41,869 bases of DNA from Myxococcota bacterium (GTDB lineage: Bacteria > Myxococcota_A > Polyangia > HGW-17). The stretch covers positions 1 to 41,869 of the forward strand of contig JAHITJ010000218.1 of the NCBI GenBank assembly GCA_018817795.1. Reading direction: 5' to 3'. A program made the translations under genes and the position numbers. The notes below the pieces were generated by a model that made no database searches, was not told the DNA's origin, and was given only the letters and a program-made list of their open reading frames with translations. This document shows positions 13,525-20,969 of this stretch, in pieces. Numbering within the stretch: the first letter of the stretch is position 1; the number at the start of each line of letters is the position of its first letter.

Positions 13525-15533
13525 GTCGTCTCATCCCCTTCCTCCGGGCGTTCCCCGAACCTGAGATCCAGCGTCCCCCCCTCCAGCACACGCACGACCG
13601 CCCCGGCCCGCCCGAGCCGGTCGAGCACGATCGAGGACGCCTCCCTGCCACAGATCACGGCCTGATCGGGCTGGATCCACATCCACAGCGCGGCTGTCGA
13701 AGACGTGATCCGTCCGTGGTGGGCCACCTTGACGAGGTCCACGCGGCCGGGCGAGGGTCCACGCCGGATCAGATCCCGCTCGGCTGCCGCCTCGATGTCG
13801 CCGAGGAACCAGATGTGGCGCCCCCCCCAGGCCAGCTCGAGCACCAGTGAGGCATCGTTGTCGGACCAGTACGCGGGCGGATCCGGCCCCCGAACGTCGT
13901 TTCTCGAGCGCAGCCACAACTTTCCCGGACCCAGCCGGGCACACGGCGGCATCAGCGCCACCGCCACACCCAATCCGCGCAACCGTCTGCGCCAGGGCTC
14001 CGGGAAGCGTGGACCGACCCACACCAGGCCCACCTCCAGCTCCCCGGCCAGCCGTATCAGTTCCTGCACATGATCGGCGTGGTTGTGGGTGATCACGACC
14101 CGGTCGATCCGCGTCACGCCGCGGCGCGCGCACTCCCCGGCCAGCCCGGCCGATCCGGCGTCCACGAGGAGGGTGCGACCTCCGGGCAGGCGCACCAGCG
14201 TGCTCTCGCCGCGCACGGCCAGGAACGTCAGGCGCAGTCCGTCCTCCGCGGGCACCTTTCCCCACGGAAGGATCCAGAGCGCGCCCAGCACCACGGCAGC
14301 GAGCGCAAGCCGGCGCGCGCCCCTGCGCCGGACGATCCACAGCGCCGATGCCGCAAGTACCACAGTCCACACTGCCGCCCCCGCGGGGGTCCACTCGGGC
14401 CATAGCCGGTTCCAGGTACCCAACGGTCCCGGCAGCGTCGCCCACATGCCGTCGGCGCTCCGTTGCAGGATCCCTCCCCCTGTCGGCCATATCTTGGTGA
14501 TAAATATTATAAAAAAAGAACTTGGTATTATAATAATTGAAAACAGTGGCAACAAAAAAAGATTATTAATCAGGAACAACGGAGACACCCTCGCGAAGTG
14601 AAACCACACGATGGGCAGGGTCGCCAGGGAAGCACCCACGCTGGCTGCAACGGAGCCAGCCAGCCCCGATCCCGGTGCCCAGCGGAGAGCCGCGGCGATG
14701 CCGGCCACCGCCGAAAACGACAACTGGAAGCCGGGGTCGCGCCAGCATCCCGGATCCCAGGTCCACAGGCACGTGGCCGACCAGAACAGGCTGGTCCCCA
14801 GTCCACCTGCGCCAAGGTACCGCGTGAACAGCAGCCAACTGCTCATCATGATCGCAGCCCGCGTCGTGGACACCGAAGCGCCGGTGATCCAGCGGTACCA
14901 CCACACGAAAGCGAGGCACACGACGACCTCCAGCGCACGGCGCTCAATCCGCCAGCGCAGGGGCAGGAGCCGGTGCAGCCGCCCGAGCCCGGCGAGCACC
15001 GCGAGGGTGACCAGCGACAGGTGCAACCCCGAGATCGCCAGCACGTGTGACAGGCCTGCCTGGCGCAGCTCGGTCTTCAGGCGCGGCGGCGCGGGGTCGC
15101 CCAGGGTCACCGCCCCCACCAGGGTGGGAGGACGCTCGACCGGGACCCGCTCCAGCCGGCTCCCCGACAGCGGAATCACCGGCAGCCTGGATGTACCGGG
15201 CACCCACAGGACTGCACCCTTTGCCCGGAGGGCTGGCAGTTTCAGGGATCGCCAACGTCCGGTGGTCGTGCGCACACGGTGCAGCAGCCGGTCCTCGATG
15301 TGCCTGTGACCGATCACGACCGCGCGTTCCCCAACGGCGGGCAGGGATGCGTTGGTGCCCGTCCATGCGCCGGCGATCCAGGCTCCTACACCGGCGGCGA
15401 CGACCCATTTCCGAAGTCTCAACTCATCCCTTGCCACCAAACATCGCACACCGAACACCAGCAGCATCACCCAGGGCCAGTGGTGAAAGCCGGCGAACCA
15501 GCCCGCGACGATCCAAAACCAGACGGGGTGCAT
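13512..15533 (-). CDS. comEC: ComEC/Rec2 family DNA uptake channel protein
   Basis: A 673-residue polytopic membrane protein of the ComEC/Rec2 family, the channel that brings single-stranded DNA into the cytoplasm during transformation. The competence domain contains the signature LSHVLAISGLHLSL (161-174) and GFQLSFSAVAGI (268-280). A metallo-beta-lactamase-like C-terminal domain contains THNHADH (482-488) and VAHHG. The usual DVGQGD strand at the start of that domain reads LAVRGES here. Residues about 318-349 are encoded by a very AT-rich stretch (14491-14570). No clear ribosome-binding site precedes ATG 15533. A coupled lipoprotein follows. Confidence 0.93.
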   Translation of the reverse strand: MHPVWFWIVAGWFAGFHHWPWVMLLVFGVRCLVARDELRLRKWVVAAGVGAWIAGAWTGTNASLPAVGERAVVIGHRHIEDRLLHRVRTTTGRWRSLKLPALRAKGAVLWVPGTSRLPVIPLSGSRLERVPVERPPTLVGAVTLGDPAPPRLKTELRQAGLSHVLAISGLHLSLVTLAVLAGLGRLHRLLPLRWRIERRALEVVVCLAFVWWYRWITGASVSTTRAAIMMSSWLLFTRYLGAGGLGTSLFWSATCLWTWDPGCWRDPGFQLSFSAVAGIAAALRWAPGSGLAGSVAASVGASLATLPIVWFHFARVSPLFLINNLFLLPLFSIIIIPSSFFIIFITKIWPTGGGILQRSADGMWATLPGPLGTWNRLWPEWTPAGAAVWTVVLAASALWIVRRRGARRLALAAVVLGALWILPWGKVPAEDGLRLTFLAVRGESTLVRLPGGRTLLVDAGSAGLAGECARRGVTRIDRVVITHNHADHVQELIRLAGELEVGLVWVGPRFPEPWRRRLRGLGVAVALMPPCARLGPGKLWLRSRNDVRGPDPPAYWSDNDASLVLELAWGGRHIWFLGDIEAAAERDLIRRGPSPGRVDLVKVAHHGRITSSTAALWMWIQPDQAVICGREASSIVLDRLGRAGAVVRVLEGGTLDLRFGERPEEGDETTCGD

Positions 15534-15662
15534 GTCCGGATTATCGGCCCGCGGGAGAGCCGGTTGCGTGAAAAGTGGATCCCCCTGTCATTTTTTTCCG
15601 GGAAAACGGGGGCGTCCCCGGACAACCCGCGCACGAAAAAACCAAACCGAAAAAAAGCTGGC

Positions 15663-15691
15663 TTGCCCCGACGCCGCAGTTCCATTATTCT
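15663..15691 (+). promoter_or_regulatory. Candidate sigma-70 promoter for the small lipoprotein gene
   Basis: TTGCCC (15663-15668) and TATTCT (15686-15691) are separated by 17 bases and lie about 50 bases upstream of the lipoprotein ribosome-binding site. Each box matches consensus at four of six positions. The rest of the 15534-15745 gap, between two divergent genes, shows no other clear signal. Confidence 0.35.
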
Positions 15692-15745
15692 CGGACAAGC
15701 CGGGAGTTCCCGAACAATATTTCTTTTTCGAAAAGGAGACGTGTC

Positions 15746-16084
15746 ATGAAGGTAGTACTCATTGTGATGGTATGCATGTTTTCAGGTTTGCTGATCGGCT
15801 GCCAGAACTCGGCCAAGGTCCTGGTGGAATGCAAGTTCGATGGAGAGAAGGGCTTCCTGTGCGAGGTCAAGCACACGGAAGGAAAGGCCAAGGCCAAGGC
15901 CTGCTGGGACGCAGTGGTCACCTGCGCCAACGCCACCAAGGTCACCGGATCGGGCTGCCATGAGGTCGCCCCGGGCGCCAAGGCCCAGCACCTGATTCCC
16001 TTCGAAGAAATCAAGAACAAGGACAAGTGCGACAAGGCCGTCTCCTTCGACGTCACCAATGTGAAGGTCACACTCGTCAAATAG
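15746..16084 (+). CDS. Small lipoprotein of unknown function
   Basis: A 112-residue protein with a lipoprotein signal peptide (MKVVLIVMVCMFSGLLIGC, lipid-attachment Cys 19). The mature part is small, lysine-rich and has about six cysteines (for example KACWDAVVTCANATKV and GSGCHEV), suggesting disulfides in the periplasm or at the surface. No family is recognised. AAGGAG seven bases upstream fixes the ATG at 15746; the longer open frame starting at 15575 has no such signal. A related-looking pair of anchored proteins follows 14 bases downstream, so co-transcription is likely. Confidence 0.8.
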   Translation: MKVVLIVMVCMFSGLLIGCQNSAKVLVECKFDGEKGFLCEVKHTEGKAKAKACWDAVVTCANATKVTGSGCHEVAPGAKAQHLIPFEEIKNKDKCDKAVSFDVTNVKVTLVK

Positions 16085-16097
16085 GGGGTACGTTTCC

Positions 16098-16433
16098 ATG
16101 AACTCATCCCACAACCCGGTCGAGATTCTCGAGAAACTGAATCACCTGCGTCCGAAGGCCCGAAGCCGCATTCCGTCCTGGGTCGCTGCCGCCTGCCTCA
16201 GTTGCGGGATGGCCACGGCGTGCACAACGCCGGCCGAGACGCCGACCACGCCCGACAGCGCGGGGCCGCAGCAGCCGATGACCCCCGACGAGCCCGACAG
16301 TAAAAAGGGTGTCGACATGTACGCCGCACCCGATGACGGCATGAGTTCGGACATGGATGTCTGCCACGAGTGCATGGAATATGCCGCCCCGGCGGTCGCC
16401 GAGTACGGCGGGCCGCCGATGGAAGACGAATGA
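16098..16433 (+). CDS. Small anchored protein with repeated YxxP motifs (first of a pair)
   Basis: A 111-residue protein. An N-terminal leader (EILEKLNHLRPKARSRIPSW) is followed by a hydrophobic segment ending in MATAC, which could be a lipobox or a membrane anchor. The exported part is Pro/Thr/Asp-rich and contains MYAAP, EYAAP and EYGGPPM, plus a CHEC motif. The next gene shares the leader pattern (LEKL, RP, PSWA, hydrophobic helix, Cys) and the same tyrosine-proline motifs, so the two are probably paralogues. YGxP-type motifs occur in small lipoproteins elsewhere, some next to radical SAM genes, but none is present here. GGGGG lies nine bases before the ATG. Confidence 0.75.
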   Translation: MNSSHNPVEILEKLNHLRPKARSRIPSWVAAACLSCGMATACTTPAETPTTPDSAGPQQPMTPDEPDSKKGVDMYAAPDDGMSSDMDVCHECMEYAAPAVAEYGGPPMEDE

Positions 16434-16458
16434 ACGGAGTCTTTTCCGGGGAGAAGCC

Positions 16459-16905
16459 ATGGACTGGGATCTGACGCTGGAGAAACTGCGGCGTGAAGCC
16501 TTTCGACCCACCATTCCGCCGCCGGTGCGGCTGCCGTCATGGGCCGTGGCCGCGCTGGTCGGTGCGGGGCTGACCCTGTCGGGCGCTGCCTGCGATCGCG
16601 GTGGCTCCGGGAACCGGGGACCTGCCGCTGACATGGGGCAGGTGCACGTAGAGTACGGCGCCCCCATGCCGCCGGACATGGTGAAGACGCCTCCCGTGCC
16701 GGACGCGGTCGAGCCCCTCTACGCCGGGCCCCCTGAGGAATCCATGCCCGCCGAGGGACCGCCGCCGGTCGAGGAGTACCGTGCCCCAATCATGCGCGAG
16801 CCGGCGAAAAAAAGCCCACCACCACCACCGCCCGAAGAGATGAAGGCCCAACCGCCGGACCCGGGGGCTGAAGTGCCCCTGTACGCCCATCCTGTGATGC
16901 GGTAA
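16459..16905 (+). CDS. Small anchored protein with repeated YxxP motifs (second of a pair)
   Basis: A 148-residue protein with a cytosolic-looking leader (LTLEKLRREAFRPT), then PSWAVAALVGAGLTLSGAAC as a hydrophobic anchor ending in cysteine. The exterior part is proline-rich and holds four spaced motifs: EYGAPM, LYAGPP, EYRAPI and LYAHPV. A polyproline stretch (SPPPPPPEEM) precedes the last one. It matches the preceding protein in leader, anchor and motif type. Start at 16459 is supported by GGGGAG six bases upstream. The function is unknown. The spaced motifs suggest a repeated binding or modification site, which is inference. Confidence 0.78.
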   Translation: MDWDLTLEKLRREAFRPTIPPPVRLPSWAVAALVGAGLTLSGAACDRGGSGNRGPAADMGQVHVEYGAPMPPDMVKTPPVPDAVEPLYAGPPEESMPAEGPPPVEEYRAPIMREPAKKSPPPPPPEEMKAQPPDPGAEVPLYAHPVMR

Positions 16906-16910
16906 TACCA

Positions 16911-16939
16911 GCCTTCGAAGGCCCTTGAATTTTTCTTTT
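16911..16939 (+). terminator. Possible terminator after the YxxP pair
   Basis: The palindrome GCCTTCGAAGGC (16911-16922) can form a short hairpin and is followed by a T-rich run (16929-16939). The paired stem is only about four base pairs. It sits between convergent genes. Confidence 0.35.
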
Positions 16940-16970
16940 CAATCAGGAAGGAATCAGCCCGTGCAGGGTA

Positions 16971-17900
16971 TTACTGCATCGGGGCGGGGGGCGGGATCAT
17001 CGCCGGAAGCGACATGCGGGGAGCCATCATGACGCCCGCGCCCGGAGGAGGCATCATGGGACCAATGGCGCCGGGGCCCGGAGCAGGCATCATGGGGCCG
17101 ATGGCGCCGGGGCCCGGAGCAGGCACTGCGTTGGGATCAGCGGCCGGGGCGGCCTTGATCTCGACGAGCTCGATTTCGAAGATCAGGGCTTCGTTGGGAC
17201 CGATCTTCTGACCGGCGCCCATTTCACCGTAGGCCAGGTTGGCCGGGATGAACAACTTCCACTTGGAGCCCTGCGGCATCAACTGCAGCGCCTCGGTCCA
17301 GCCCTTGATCACGCCGGAGACGCCGAACTCGACGGGCTTGCCGGCCTTCTCGGAGGAGTCGAACTCGGTGCCGTCGATCAGGGTACCCTTGTAGTTGCAG
17401 GCGACCATGTCCGTCAGCGCCGGCTTGGGGCCCGTCCCCTCTTTAATCACTTGGTACTGCAGGCCGCTCTCGAGCGTGATCACGCCGGCCTGTGCCTTGT
17501 TCTTCTCAAGAAAATCCTGGCCGCGCTTGAGGGCGCCCTCGCCCTTGGACTTGCGCTCGGCCATCATTTTCTGCATGCGCTGGGTCTGGAATTCGCCCAT
17601 GACCTTGCGCATTTCCTCTTCGGTGATCAGCGAGGGCTTCTTGGCCTGGGCGTCCATCGCGCCGGCTTCGAACGCGCGGATGTTGACCTGGAAGTCCTTG
17701 CCCATGTTGAACCCGACGATGTAGGAAACCTTGTCTTCGACGGTGGCCAGGTCAGCCGGCGTGAAAGCTCCCTTGGGGGCTTCGGGCGTGGCGGTCGCGG
17801 GCGTGCCGGGCTTGCCGGTGTCCTTCTTGTCGGGGCAGGGCTGCGCCTTGCAGCCGAGAAATGCCAGTGCTGTCAGTGCAATCAGAATCGTGGATTTCAT
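16971..17900 (-). CDS. FKBP-type peptidyl-prolyl isomerase lipoprotein
   Basis: A 309-residue Mip/FkpA-like lipoprotein. The signal peptide ends in LAFLGC (Cys 17). Residues about 50-140 form the helical dimerisation segment (KVSYIVGFNMGKDF onward). The FKBP domain covers about 146-248 (VACNYKGTLIDGTEFDSS, VIKGWTEALQLMPQG, IPANLAYGEMGAG). It catalyses cis-trans isomerisation of prolyl bonds and probably acts as an envelope folding factor. After the domain comes an unusual 55-residue tail of Pro, Gly, Ala and Met containing two nearly identical 12-residue units. GAGGAG upstream of ATG 17900 confirms the start. It is convergent with the YxxP pair and divergent from the protease. Confidence 0.93.
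   Translation of the reverse strand: MKSTILIALTALAFLGCKAQPCPDKKDTGKPGTPATATPEAPKGAFTPADLATVEDKVSYIVGFNMGKDFQVNIRAFEAGAMDAQAKKPSLITEEEMRKVMGEFQTQRMQKMMAERKSKGEGALKRGQDFLEKNKAQAGVITLESGLQYQVIKEGTGPKPALTDMVACNYKGTLIDGTEFDSSEKAGKPVEFGVSGVIKGWTEALQLMPQGSKWKLFIPANLAYGEMGAGQKIGPNEALIFEIELVEIKAAPAADPNAVPAPGPGAIGPMMPAPGPGAIGPMMPPPGAGVMMAPRMSLPAMIPPPAPMQ
17052..17123. repeat. 36-bp tandem repeat, two copies, in the FKBP gene
   Basis: Units 17052-17087 and 17088-17123 differ at two positions and encode the duplicated APGPGAIGPMMP block of the FKBP tail. A shorter, degenerate copy lies just before at about 17025-17051. Confidence 0.85.
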
Positions 17901-18150
17901 GGATAAACTCTCCTCAATGGGGTAAACGTACGGGAAACGACACGTTCCCCGTCAGCGGCCACAAGTTACTTAATTTGGGAAAAAAGTAGAGAAAAAAATG
18001 CTGGATCTCCAAAAGGGACACGTGTTAGTTATAATTTTACTAAAAAATTCCGCCCTGGGTGGAAAATATTTGCAATTCCGGATGGTCGTGCCCTTCATCC
18101 CGTGGTAGCAATATTCTGGGTACCTTCAGACCGGACCCGGAGGCCTTGCG

Positions 18151-20166
18151 ATGAAACGGATTTTCGCTGCGTTGTTGCTACTTCCCGCCCTTGCCTGCAC
18201 CACCCCCCAGTCCGTGCCCGTCGCCCAGAACCAATTTATCATGTATGGCACGGCGGACACCACCGCAGCCCACCAGGCGGTCGTGTATCTGACCATGGGT
18301 TACGGTGCCTGCTCGGGGACGCTCATCGCCCGGGATGTCGTGCTCACAGCGGCCCACTGCTGCACGGCATCGGCGAGCACCATGCGTGTCTACATCGGAA
18401 ACAGCACCAACTCCTTCACCTCCGAGCTGGGCGTCTCCGTGGTGCAGACACACCCGAACTGGGACCCCAACTTCGAGCAGACCAACAACCTGGCCAATGA
18501 CATCTGCCTGCTGCGGCTCTCCTCGAACGCGCCGGTGGCGGTCACGCCCATCCCCACCCTGCCCTCCTCCCTGGCGCTGACCGCCGGCGAGGTGAACAGT
18601 CTGCCTTTGCAGTTCGTCGGCTTCGGCCTGACCGAGACGGGCGCCTCGGGCACGAAACTGAAGATGACCCAGACGCTGGCGAACATCTGCGAGGGCTCCT
18701 CGTGGTGCAACGTGAACATCCCCAACGTCGGCACCACGCAGGTTCCGCCCAACACCATCGGCATCCAGATGAACACCAACGGCGGCATCTGCAGCGGCGA
18801 CTCCGGCGGTCCCGGGTTCGTCACCCGCGGCGGCGTCGAGTACGTCGCCGGCATCTCCTCCTTCGTCATGCAGAACAGTTCGCAGCAGTGCGACTACTTC
18901 GGTGCGGCCACCAAGGTCGACCGCTTCGCGTCCTTCATCGCGGACTTCCTCGGCAATGCCACCGAGAACTGCTCCAACGGGACCGACGACGACGATGACG
19001 GGCAGATCGACTGCGCCGACCCCGACTGTGTCGCCGACCCCGCCTGCGGCGAGACCTCCTGTGAGCTGGCGACCCAGATCGCCTGCGGCGCCTCCGTCTC
19101 CGGCACCACCCTCGGTGCGGCCTCCTCGTACACCAACTACGGCAACAACTGCACCGGCGGCTATCCCATGAACGGCGCCGAGAACGTCGTGCGGGTCAAC
19201 GCCGGTGCCGGCACCGTCGTCACCGCCCGTCTGACCATCGCCAACGCCTCCACGGACCTTGACCTGCTGCTGGTCAAGGGCGCCTGCGACCCGGGAAACT
19301 GCATCACGGGCAGTCTCAACGCCCCCGGCACCGCCGAGACGCTCACCTTCACCATGGATGGCACCGATCATTATTTGTTTATTGAAACCTACCAGAACGC
19401 CGGACAGTACACGCTTCAGATCACCTGCGAAAACGAGCAGCCCGTGCCCGAAGTCTGCGGCAACGGCGTCGATGACGACGGCGACGGCCGCGTGGACTGC
19501 GACGACACCGACTGCAACGGCGAGCCCGGTTGCGGACCGCCCGTCGAGGACTGCGACAACGGCCTCGATGACGACGGCGACGACGCGGCCGACTGCGGCG
19601 ACGCGGACTGCTTCGGCGAGCTCGCCTGCGAGATCGCCGACGAGGACTGCGGCGACGGGATAGACAACGACTACGATGGCTTCGTGGACTGCGCCGACGT
19701 CGACTGCAAGTCCGACAGCGTCTGTGACGAAGTCCTGCTGGAGATCTGCGACAACGGCGCCGATGACGACGGTGACGGTCGCACCGACTGCGCCGATCCG
19801 CTGTGCCGTTCGGCCACCCAGTGCCACCCCGGCCTGGAGATCTGCAACAACAACCGCGACGACGACGGCGACGGTCGGGTGGACTGCGAAGACGCGGACT
19901 GCCAGACCTTCGCCGACTGCCCCGATCCGGCCGAGAACTGCGACAACGGCGTCGACGACAGCGGCGACCTCAACATCGACTGTGAGGACCCGAAGTGCGC
20001 CTCCTTCACCCCCTGCCTGCTGCAGTCTCCCTGGACCAAGACCTACGACACCGACGGCTGCACCTGCCGCACGGGCGCGGGCTCTGACCGTCCGGCCACC
20101 GGCCTGATGCTGCTGGGGCTGCTGCTCGGACTGTTCGGACTGTTCAGACGGTTCCGACAGGTCTGA
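18151..20166 (+). CDS. Secreted trypsin-fold serine protease with Asp/Cys-rich repeats and MYXO-CTERM-like tail
   Basis: A 671-residue modular surface protein. A signal peptide ends in LLPALAC (Cys 16, lipobox-like). An S1 protease domain follows (about 30-268) with triad H69 (LTAAHC), D117 (NDICLL) and S218 (CSGDSGGP). The residue at the trypsin Asp189 position is glycine, so Arg/Lys specificity is unlikely. One DNG-type repeat (about 272-299), a beta domain resembling the bacterial pre-peptidase C-terminal fold (about 303-435) and six more repeats follow, each about 26 residues with the pattern C-N-G-x-D-D-D-G-D-G-x-x-D-C. The C terminus (GCTCRTG, a hydrophobic helix, then RRFRQ) matches the MYXO-CTERM sorting signal processed by myxosortases. 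GGAGG precedes the ATG. Confidence 0.92.
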   Translation: MKRIFAALLLLPALACTTPQSVPVAQNQFIMYGTADTTAAHQAVVYLTMGYGACSGTLIARDVVLTAAHCCTASASTMRVYIGNSTNSFTSELGVSVVQTHPNWDPNFEQTNNLANDICLLRLSSNAPVAVTPIPTLPSSLALTAGEVNSLPLQFVGFGLTETGASGTKLKMTQTLANICEGSSWCNVNIPNVGTTQVPPNTIGIQMNTNGGICSGDSGGPGFVTRGGVEYVAGISSFVMQNSSQQCDYFGAATKVDRFASFIADFLGNATENCSNGTDDDDDGQIDCADPDCVADPACGETSCELATQIACGASVSGTTLGAASSYTNYGNNCTGGYPMNGAENVVRVNAGAGTVVTARLTIANASTDLDLLLVKGACDPGNCITGSLNAPGTAETLTFTMDGTDHYLFIETYQNAGQYTLQITCENEQPVPEVCGNGVDDDGDGRVDCDDTDCNGEPGCGPPVEDCDNGLDDDGDDAADCGDADCFGELACEIADEDCGDGIDNDYDGFVDCADVDCKSDSVCDEVLLEICDNGADDDGDGRTDCADPLCRSATQCHPGLEICNNNRDDDGDGRVDCEDADCQTFADCPDPAENCDNGVDDSGDLNIDCEDPKCASFTPCLLQSPWTKTYDTDGCTCRTGAGSDRPATGLMLLGLLLGLFGLFRRFRQV

Positions 20167-20199
20167 CACGTCGGACACGTCGGACACGTCCGACACGTC
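20128..20199. repeat. 9-bp tandem array crossing the protease stop codon
   Basis: Eight contiguous 9-base units of the form N-GAC-NNN-TC run in perfect register from 20128 to 20199; the last four read NGACACGTC. The TGA stop (20164-20166) is part of the fifth unit. A degenerate ninth unit follows. Confidence 0.85.
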
Positions 20200-20204
20200 C
20201 GACC

Positions 20205-20969
20205 CTACAAGATCCCCTCACGTTCAAGGATTTCACGTAACGCCAGGAGCGCGACGGAGTCGGCAGGCATCTCCAGGGCTGAAAGGCCCCGGCTGTCGCG
20301 CAGGGTGACGACGGGATCCGGCGGGACGACACCGAGGATGGGCAGTCCGCCGTCCTCGATCAACTTCACCAGCTCCGGGTCGGGCGTGTCCACCCGGTTG
20401 AAGAGGACCCCGGTCTTCTTCGGCGACATGCCCGGCGAGGCCTCGATGGTCTCCCTGGCCAGAATCGCGGTTTTGGCGCCCCGCAGGGAGTTGTCCGTCA
20501 ACACGACCGCGTGGGTCACCGACCGCGTGACCTCCCGGTTGATCTGCTCGATACCCGCCTCGGCATCGATGATGACCACGTCGAACTGCCCGGCGATGAC
20601 CCCGAGGGTCTCCCGGAGCAGGGAGTTGATCGAGCAGTAGCAGCCCACGGTGTCGGTGCGTCCCATCACCAGCAGGCTGTATTTCTCCGTCTCGAAGAGC
20701 GCCTCCATCAGGAGGTAGTCGATGATCTCCGAGAGCCGGGCGGTCTCCTCGCTCTTGGTGATCTTCGCCTGCCGCAGGATCTCCGAGCGGGCCTCTCCGA
20801 TGGTCTTGAAGCCGTGCACATCCAGCGCGGTGGCCAGCCCCATGGCCGGATCGGCGTCGATCAGGAGCACCTTTTTTCCCTGATCCAGGGCGATCCGCGC
20901 GGTCAGCGAAGCCGTGATGGATTTGCCCGAGCCGCCTTTTCCCAGATACGCGATGGTCGTGGTTTCCAT
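20205..20969 (-). CDS. CooC-like nickel-insertion P-loop ATPase
   Basis: A 254-residue MinD/ParA-type ATPase. The deviant Walker A motif is GKGGSGKS (10-17), with LLIDADPAMGLATAL as switch I and VVIIDAEAGIEQ as Walker B. GRTDTVGCYC carries the CXC pair (C110, C112) at almost the same place as in CooC1, where it binds metal at the dimer interface. CooC and AcsF proteins use ATP to mature nickel sites of CO dehydrogenase and acetyl-CoA synthase. No CO dehydrogenase gene is in the window. It is the last gene of the six-gene operon; its ATG directly abuts the TAA of the ACS-like gene and AAGGAG lies upstream. It presumably matures the metal site of a neighbouring product. Confidence 0.88.
   Translation of the reverse strand: METTTIAYLGKGGSGKSITASLTARIALDQGKKVLLIDADPAMGLATALDVHGFKTIGEARSEILRQAKITKSEETARLSEIIDYLLMEALFETEKYSLLVMGRTDTVGCYCSINSLLRETLGVIAGQFDVVIIDAEAGIEQINREVTRSVTHAVVLTDNSLRGAKTAILARETIEASPGMSPKKTGVLFNRVDTPDPELVKLIEDGGLPILGVVPPDPVVTLRDSRGLSALEMPADSVALLALREILEREGIL

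Noticed and set aside
18048-18064. Hairpin TTCCGCC-CTG-GGTGGAA in the fkpA/protease gap
   Set aside because: T tract follows only on the minus strand, where the stem has an A-C mismatch and no upstream gene needs terminating; the gap otherwise shows only weak AT-rich sequence.
19030-20040. Regular repeats considered as a CRISPR-like array
   Set aside because: They are in-frame Asp/Cys protein repeats without identical repeats or unique spacers.
18178-20196. A 672-codon minus-strand frame
   Set aside because: Exact antisense of the protease gene; its valine-rich repeats mirror the Asp-rich repeats.
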